Part shown: in pieces, positions 15,401-18,940 of the stretch
Layout of the letters: each line of letters starts with the position of its first letter
Numbering within the stretch: position 1 is the first letter of the stretch
NCBI GenBank assembly: GCA_030831885.1
Contig: JAURKF010000224.1
Span: forward strand, 1-18,940
DNA: 18,940 nucleotides
DNA from: Flavobacteriales bacterium
GTDB lineage: Bacteria > Bacteroidota > Bacteroidia > Flavobacteriales > UA16
Direction: 5' to 3'
Notes under the pieces: model-generated
What the model saw: the letters and a program-made list of their open reading frames with translations, nothing else
Database searches by the model: none
Told to the model about the DNA's origin: nothing
Translations under genes and position numbers: made by a program

Positions 15401-15783
15401 TTTGGGTGAATGCGCGGAATGGTAATTCAGCGGTTGTGGCCAATGCAGAACTTCGCATGCCTGTGTTCAAGTACTTCGCTAAAAACCCCATCAAGAGCGA
15501 TTTCTTAGAGAATTTTCAAGTAGTCACATTCTTTGATGCCGGTAGCGCATGGACAGGATGGAATCCGTATTCGGATGAGAACCTATTCAACAGAACCGAG
15601 GTAGTACAAATTCCTGTAAACGTAACCATTACGAACAACCGTGAACCGCTCATTTATGGCTATGGCTTCGGGTTGCACTCCCGATTGCTTGGATATTTTG
15701 TTCGTGCCGATTGGGCTTGGGGTGTTGATGACGGCCGCATACTAGACCGCGTTTTCTACATCTCGCTCAACATGGATTTCTGA
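12499..15783 (+). CDS. TolB-like propeller protein with peptidase-MA-like N-terminal domain and Omp85-like C-terminal barrel
   Basis: The product is 1094 residues from the preferred ATG. The first residues are an export signal (MIKNKVHSFFAIVALVVLC) ending in PISA, followed by Gln25. An upstream in-frame ATG at 12451 would add 16 residues before the signal and is less likely. Residues about 45-285 look like a gluzincin peptidase-MA domain: the conserved PKWFEEGIIAYA element is present, but the metal-binding HExxH is replaced by RENIA (145-149), so it is predicted inactive. Residues about 320-620 carry TolB/PD40 propeller repeats (FTRSPDGTHVAYV, AWHPSGEMLTYI, DYSPDGKRMIL). Residues about 705-1094 form an outer-membrane barrel with the Omp85 loop motif VRGF (about 965-968), ANAELRMPVF, VVTFFDAGSAW and a terminal Phe. 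Similar proteins in Bacteroidota are often called TolB; the function is unknown, probably outer-membrane biogenesis or transport. Confidence 0.85.
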   Translation: MIKNKVHSFFAIVALVVLCTPISAQFYQGTNMEFGKNRIQYREFTWFYYPSENFEVYYYIGGEELAQYTLMSCEKNLKEIQQFFDYTIDEKIEVLSYLNQSEFRQSNLGLSGDEQFNIGGAAKIVGSKMFTYYEGDHTLLERQIRENIARVVFAQLVYGGNWKDVLKNSTLLSVPKWFEEGIIAYAANGVSAESNTFVKDLVRSNKFKSFNHFEGDDARLAGQTFWNFIAEVYGQNVIPNILYMAQASRNVESGFLYVLGLSLDKLSAEYVNFYKEKAASGRSERLPSEMKLTGNPSRQEIKKYNESEKQLGDLKIKYQHAFEYSNFTRSPDGTHVAYVTHELGQYRIWIYNTETHKRRCILKREPRMDRIPDKSFPVLAWHPSGEMLTYIYEKRANAWIGNYSLAEKKHTTKELYLIEKINSMDYSPDGKRMILSAVNRGQTDLFLYQVIGNNFEQLTRDRWDDLEPTYIDGGRRIIFRSNRMDDTLRNDQSNLTILSRSHDLFVFDLENRSKILERITNTPEVDESHPFEYGSKYYTYLSDENGFRNRSIAYIDSAISAIDTTIHYRYFTVSKKLSSFQRDMHEYEFNPGNGSYLIGFRKGSMPWVTLGNKNADVFDGAETGDAIKRESESIGLTDRLRISADTISKGDIDIDNYLFEDERYDYTLEKETVRVQESGKNTNQVLSDSVAAFIVPRSRNYRLNFAADKAIAQMSNNFFNPIYQNYTGSSPNSISPGLSGFTQFGVSDLFEDYKIVGGFRANWGLDNAEYGISFERLNDRWDRKIIFSRQSQRVQQGIDIIKLQSNDVAYSVKYPFSEVSSIRIRGDVRLDRGVRQSNDLISLEAANITETNLALKLEYVFDNTIPRGLNLYNGTRAKVWVERYQQPNINKRTDINIVGFDMRHYERIHRNFIAAFRLAGTSSFGAQKVINYFGGVDNWLFQRIDNATPVNPDEPYRFQSFVGPVRGFWVNARNGNSAVVANAELRMPVFKYFAKNPIKSDFLENFQVVTFFDAGSAWTGWNPYSDENLFNRTEVVQIPVNVTITNNREPLIYGYGFGLHSRLLGYFVRADWAWGVDDGRILDRVFYISLNMDF

Positions 15784-15786
15784 TTC

Positions 15787-16833
15787 CTACTGATTGTAAA
15801 CGACCTGCATTACCGTCTGACCAACTGCAGTTAGAGTACTTTTATCGATGATACTCATGTTGTCGTTGTGTGTATGATGGTAAGACCCAAACACATATCC
15901 GCCCATACCCATTGCCATCACTTGGGGCTTAGTATCGATGATATCGACACAGCGGATGCCTCCTTTTGAAACGAATACATGATCATCGGTTACTCCTTCA
16001 ACTTCATCTGCATTGAATATGCTTGAATAGCCAAGTTTAGCAGCAGTTCCCCAGATCAAGTTTACAACATCTGCCGAATTCATCATCGAGAATTTCTCCT
16101 TGTTGAAGGTGGCATTTTCTGCACCCACCATGTCGAGCAAAATTCCGAAACGAGCATTGTAATTCTCTACGTGTTTCTTTTTTGCCCAGTGCTGTGAGCC
16201 AAGGCACCAACTTGTTGTAAAGCCATCGTTGAGCGCATCATTCGAACTTTCTGCAAATTCTGCAGTACCCAAATCCTCTGCATCAAAAAAGACTAAATCA
16301 ACTCCTACCTGTGTAGGAGAACTTCCAAGGTTGCGCGCAATTTCAAGCAAAACACCCACGCCGCTTCCTCCATCGTTGGCGCCGTCGATGGGTTTCTTCC
16401 ACAACTTAGAGTCCTTGTCTTTATCGCCATAAGGCCTGCTATCCCAGTGTGCGCATAACATGATGCGATTGGTTTTTTCCGCGCCGAAAGAAGCAATGAT
16501 ATTGCGAACAGGAATGTTTGAGCCATCAAACATCTTCAGCGTCGTTGTTTGTTCGGTTACGGTTGCGCCATAGGACTTTACTTTTGCAACTATCCAATCG
16601 CCGCAAGCTTTGTGACCTGCTGTTCCCGGAACACGTGGACCAAAGTCCACTTGCTTTTCAATCATGGCGTACGCGCTATCAGCCTGAAAAATAGGAGCTG
16701 TTACTTCCTTTCTAACGGGCTGTGGTTTGTGCTCCTTTGGGCCCGGATTTTTGTCGCCGGTGCAACCTAAATACATAGTGCCGCCAAGAAACAATGCGAT
16801 GAGCAGAAAGGCGCCGATTTGTTTTGCTTTCAT
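15787..16833 (-). CDS. M28-family lipoprotein, probable glutaminyl-peptide cyclotransferase
   Basis: The predicted enzyme converts N-terminal Gln of exported proteins to pyroglutamate. The 348-residue protein has a lipoprotein leader with the lipobox at Cys24 (MYLGC). The M28 zinc-hydrolase fold follows, with QVDFGPRVPGTAGH, AHWDSRP, GANDGGSG (Asp154), FFDAEDLG (Glu186, Asp187), ILLDMVGAENATF (Asp234), DDHVFV and YHHTHNDN (His322). FGPRVPGT, the DMVGA-N-TF block and DDH followed by HTHND closely parallel animal-type (type II) glutaminyl cyclases, whose single zinc uses Asp, Glu and His equivalent to 154, 187 (Asp here) and 322. An M28 aminopeptidase cannot be excluded. It starts 19 bases after the cysS stop on the same strand, so the two are probably co-transcribed. 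The stop is 3 bases from the stop of the convergent barrel-protein gene. Confidence 0.87.
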   Translation of the reverse strand: MKAKQIGAFLLIALFLGGTMYLGCTGDKNPGPKEHKPQPVRKEVTAPIFQADSAYAMIEKQVDFGPRVPGTAGHKACGDWIVAKVKSYGATVTEQTTTLKMFDGSNIPVRNIIASFGAEKTNRIMLCAHWDSRPYGDKDKDSKLWKKPIDGANDGGSGVGVLLEIARNLGSSPTQVGVDLVFFDAEDLGTAEFAESSNDALNDGFTTSWCLGSQHWAKKKHVENYNARFGILLDMVGAENATFNKEKFSMMNSADVVNLIWGTAAKLGYSSIFNADEVEGVTDDHVFVSKGGIRCVDIIDTKPQVMAMGMGGYVFGSYHHTHNDNMSIIDKSTLTAVGQTVMQVVYNQ

Positions 16834-16852
16834 TGTTTTAGAGAGGGTTTGC

Positions 16853-18325
16853 TTAGCCTTCGTAAGTCCAGCTGGTTCCTTCTTTGGAATCTTTAATTTT
16901 CACTTGAATGGCCGAAAGAGCATCGCGCAATTTATCGGACGTAGCGTAGTCTTTATTTGCCTTTGCTTCATTTCGCAAATTCAGAATTACCTCCATGAGT
17001 GATTGACTTAGCTTGGAGTTATCGCTTCCACCCTCTTCGTTTTTCAAACCGAGAATATCGAAGAAGAATGACTGAAACGTACTTTTCAGCAAATCCAAAT
17101 CATCTGCTGTGAGAGCGATACTTCCTTCTTTTGCGGAGTTGATTACACGAACACCCTCGAACAGATGCGAGATGACTATCGGAGTATTGAAATCGTCATT
17201 CATGGCGTTGATGCATTCTTCTCTCCAGTTCGAAACGTCGAATCCGGAGGTGGCCGATGAAGCGAGTTGATCAATAATTGACAGGGCAGCGCACATCCGC
17301 TTATAACCCTTTTCAGCTGCCTGCAACGCTTCATTGCTGAAGTCCAGCGTGCTCGCATAATGTCCCATCAGGAAGAAGAAGCGAACTGTCATGGGGCTAT
17401 ACCCTTTGTCAAGTAATTTATGATTACCTGAAATTAATTCGTCGGGGGTAAATCCATTGCCCTCGCTCTTTGCCATTTTGCGCCCATTCACGGTAAGCAT
17501 ATTTCCATGCATCCAGTAGCGAACAGGCTCATGCCCTGTGGCGCCAACGTTCTGAGCAATTTCGCATTCGTGGTGCGGAAACTTCAAGTCCATTCCTCCA
17601 CCATGAATATCGAACGATTTACCCAGGTATTTGGTGCTCATCACCGAGCATTCGATATGCCATCCCGGAAAACCGATTCCCCAAGGGGAATTCCACTTCA
17701 TGAGGTGGCTGTCATCGGCCTTTTTCCAAAGTGCAAAGTCGAGCGAATCGCGCTTTTCATCTTGTCCATCGAGGTCGCGTGTATTCGTATACAACTCATC
17801 AATGATGCGTCCTGAAAGTTTTCCATACGGATATTTCTCATTGAACGTGCGTACATCGAAATACACCGATCCATTGCTTTCATAGGCATAGCCATTGGCA
17901 ATAATATCTTGAATCATTTCAATTTGCTCTACGATATGACCCGTGGCAGTTGGTTCAATCGATGGATTCAAAATATTGAAAATACGCATCACATCGTGAA
18001 ATCCATTGGTGTACTTCTGCACCACCTCCATAGGTTCCAGATTTTCGAGCTTTGCTTTTTTGGCAATCTTATCTTCTCCGTCATCCGAATCACCGGTAAG
18101 GTGGCCCACGTCAGTGATGTTGCGCACGTAACGCACTTTGTAACCTAGAAATAACAAATAGCGATACACCACATCGAACGTCATGAACGTGCGCACATTA
18201 CCCAGGTGAACATCGCTGTACACCGTTGGCCCGCAAACGTATAGGCCTACGTGCCCCGGTGTGATGGGTACGAACTGTTCTTTTTCCCTATTGATGCTGT
18301 TGTAGATCTGAAAATTCTGTTCCAT
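16853..18325 (-). CDS. cysS: Cysteinyl-tRNA synthetase
   Basis: This class I synthetase charges tRNA-Cys in the cytoplasm. The 490-residue protein has the HIGH-type motif HLGN (40-43) and the KMSKS-type motif KMAKS (283-287). Zinc ligands equivalent to those of E. coli CysRS are Cys31 (CGPTVY), Cys226 (WHIECSVM), His251 and Glu255 (FPHHECE). The C-terminal anticodon-binding helical domain is complete. The reading frame stays open to 18418, but the longer N-terminus would be encoded by the upstream gene's terminator hairpin and has no family similarity. The ATG at 18325 gives the normal beginning (MEQNFQIYNS). A TTACTTTG element ends 4 bases before this ATG. The glutaminyl-cyclase-like gene follows after 19 bases. 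Confidence 0.97.
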   Translation of the reverse strand: MEQNFQIYNSINREKEQFVPITPGHVGLYVCGPTVYSDVHLGNVRTFMTFDVVYRYLLFLGYKVRYVRNITDVGHLTGDSDDGEDKIAKKAKLENLEPMEVVQKYTNGFHDVMRIFNILNPSIEPTATGHIVEQIEMIQDIIANGYAYESNGSVYFDVRTFNEKYPYGKLSGRIIDELYTNTRDLDGQDEKRDSLDFALWKKADDSHLMKWNSPWGIGFPGWHIECSVMSTKYLGKSFDIHGGGMDLKFPHHECEIAQNVGATGHEPVRYWMHGNMLTVNGRKMAKSEGNGFTPDELISGNHKLLDKGYSPMTVRFFFLMGHYASTLDFSNEALQAAEKGYKRMCAALSIIDQLASSATSGFDVSNWREECINAMNDDFNTPIVISHLFEGVRVINSAKEGSIALTADDLDLLKSTFQSFFFDILGLKNEEGGSDNSKLSQSLMEVILNLRNEAKANKDYATSDKLRDALSAIQVKIKDSKEGTSWTYEG

Positions 18326-18329
18326 GCCA

Positions 18330-18337
18330 CAAAGTAA
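18330..18337 (-). promoter_or_regulatory. Possible -7 promoter element of cysS
   Basis: On the minus strand this reads TTACTTTG, one mismatch from TAnnTTTG, ending 4 bases before the ATG. This is the same spacing as the exact element at lysS. The preceding terminator means cysS needs its own promoter in this short gap, which supports the call. No good -33 element is visible. Confidence 0.35.
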
Positions 18338-18361
18338 ATAGTTAATGAAACGCGAACCCAT

Positions 18362-18390
18362 AAAAAAACCACCGCACTTGTGAGCGGTGG
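18362..18390 (-). terminator. Intrinsic terminator of the threonine dehydrogenase gene
   Basis: Read on the minus strand, CCACCGC (18390-18384) pairs with GCGGTGG (18375-18369) around an 8-base loop, followed by seven T residues (18368-18362). It lies about 120 bases after the dehydrogenase stop and 37 bases before the cysS start, separating the two transcription units. Confidence 0.88.
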
Positions 18391-18506
18391 CTGTTTTATA
18401 TCCTTTTCGAATAATCATCCGAAATCAAGGAGTAAATTCCATATTGACTCATTTACTTCTCAGCAATAAAATCTACTCATTATACTTCGTACGGGGCAAT
18501 TCGCCC

Positions 18507-18940
18507 TTAAGAAACAACCTCAGTCTTTACTTTTTTTTTGCCAATTTCCTGAAGCATCATGGTACAGAGTCTTTCAGTATCGAACTCGCTTTTCCAACCC
18601 CAATCGGAGCGCGCTGTGCTGTCATCGATACTTGCGGGCCACGAGTCGGCAATGGCCTGGCGAAAATCGGGCTCATAGGAAATAGTGAACGAAGGCAAGG
18701 ACTTGCGAATAAGTTCAGATAACTGTGACGGTGTGAAGCTGCAACCGGCCAGGTTATAGCCCCCATGTTCGCGAATACACTCGGCGGGAGCTTCCATAAT
18801 ACCGATGGTAGCGCGTATTGCATCCTCCATCATCATCATGGGCAATTCAGTATCTTCCTTCAGAAAACAGATGTAACTTCCTTTTTCAATGGCCTTATAA
18901 AAAATATCGACGGCATAGTCGGTTGTGCCTCCACCCGGCT
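18507..18940 (-). CDS. L-threonine 3-dehydrogenase, short-chain-dehydrogenase type (5' part outside the window)
   Basis: The enzyme oxidises L-threonine to 2-amino-3-ketobutyrate with NAD. Only the C-terminal 143 residues are visible; the Rossmann fold and active-site YxxxK lie beyond the right edge. The visible part matches animal and bacterial SDR-type TDH closely: PGGGTTDYAVDIF, CFLKEDTELPMMMMEDAIRA, NLAGCSFTPSQLS, ISYEPDFRQAIADSWP and DDSTARSDWGWKSEFD. This is the extended-SDR form, not the zinc-dependent Tdh of E. coli. The last residues follow a run of nine A on the coding strand (18531-18539); losing one A would end the protein at GKKK, where family members stop or nearly stop. A terminator follows downstream. 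Confidence 0.92.
   Translation of the reverse strand, partial: PGGGTTDYAVDIFYKAIEKGSYICFLKEDTELPMMMMEDAIRATIGIMEAPAECIREHGGYNLAGCSFTPSQLSELIRKSLPSFTISYEPDFRQAIADSWPASIDDSTARSDWGWKSEFDTERLCTMMLQEIGKKKVKTEVVS

Noticed and set aside
18326..18418. Longer N-terminus for cysteinyl-tRNA synthetase
   Set aside because: The extra 31 codons run through the upstream terminator hairpin and T tract, and family members begin near MEQNFQIYNS.
18494..18508. Short match (AATTCGCCCTT) to a common TA-cloning vector flank, with a GGGC/GCCC inverted repeat
   Set aside because: Only about 11 bases match and both sides continue as native-looking sequence; the dehydrogenase coding end runs directly into it. This is most likely coincidence.
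1..18940. CRISPR arrays, tRNA or rRNA genes, insertion sequences, prophage or defence genes
   Set aside because: No direct-repeat/spacer pattern, cloverleaf, transposase, integrase or known defence protein was seen on either strand.

Overview
The window reads as an ordinary chromosomal stretch of a Bacteroidota bacterium, probably near Flavobacteriales, although the order cannot be fixed from sequence alone. Evidence: a C-terminal type IX secretion (T9SS) type B sorting domain on a 1397-residue surface protein; several matches to the Bacteroidota -7 promoter element TAnnTTTG; a lysyl-tRNA synthetase with a C-terminal extension; a short-chain-dehydrogenase type threonine dehydrogenase; and a glutaminyl-cyclase-like M28 lipoprotein. 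No mobile element, CRISPR array, rRNA or tRNA gene was seen. Coding density is very high and there is no sign of recent transfer.

Layout. 1-1720 (+): 3' part of a PpiD/SurA-like periplasmic peptidyl-prolyl isomerase, closed by a clear intrinsic terminator. 1862-3571 (+): lysS. 3662-4651 (+): OmpA-family lipoprotein with a long coiled coil. 4654-8847 (-): giant secreted protein with an IgGFc-binding-like N-terminus, nine Ig-like repeats, a reelin-like domain nested in one repeat, and the T9SS sorting domain. 9076-9873 (-): short-chain dehydrogenase with a non-ATG start. 10017-11746 (+): two-component pair overlapping by 4 bases. 11741-12406 (-): glyoxalase II-like metallo-beta-lactamase-fold hydrolase. 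12499-15783 (+): outer-membrane protein joining a degenerate peptidase-MA-like domain, a TolB-like propeller and an Omp85-like barrel. 15787-16833 (-): M28/glutaminyl cyclase lipoprotein, co-directional with and 19 bases downstream of cysS (16853-18325, -). 18507-18940 (-): 3' part of L-threonine 3-dehydrogenase, followed by its own terminator.

Theme. Most of the non-housekeeping genes serve the cell envelope: a periplasmic folding factor, a peptidoglycan-binding tether, a T9SS cargo, an Omp85-like barrel and a glutaminyl cyclase. The two proteins with signal-peptidase-I type leaders both expose glutamine right after the predicted cleavage site. That is what a glutaminyl cyclase in the same periplasm would convert to pyroglutamate. 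The three convergent gene pairs have almost no space between stop codons (2 bases, a 6-base overlap, 3 bases), and lysS and cysS both have a -7-like element ending 4 bases before the ATG, suggesting leaderless mRNAs. No wholly new multi-gene system was recognised. The best novelty candidates are the domain architectures of the two giant envelope proteins.
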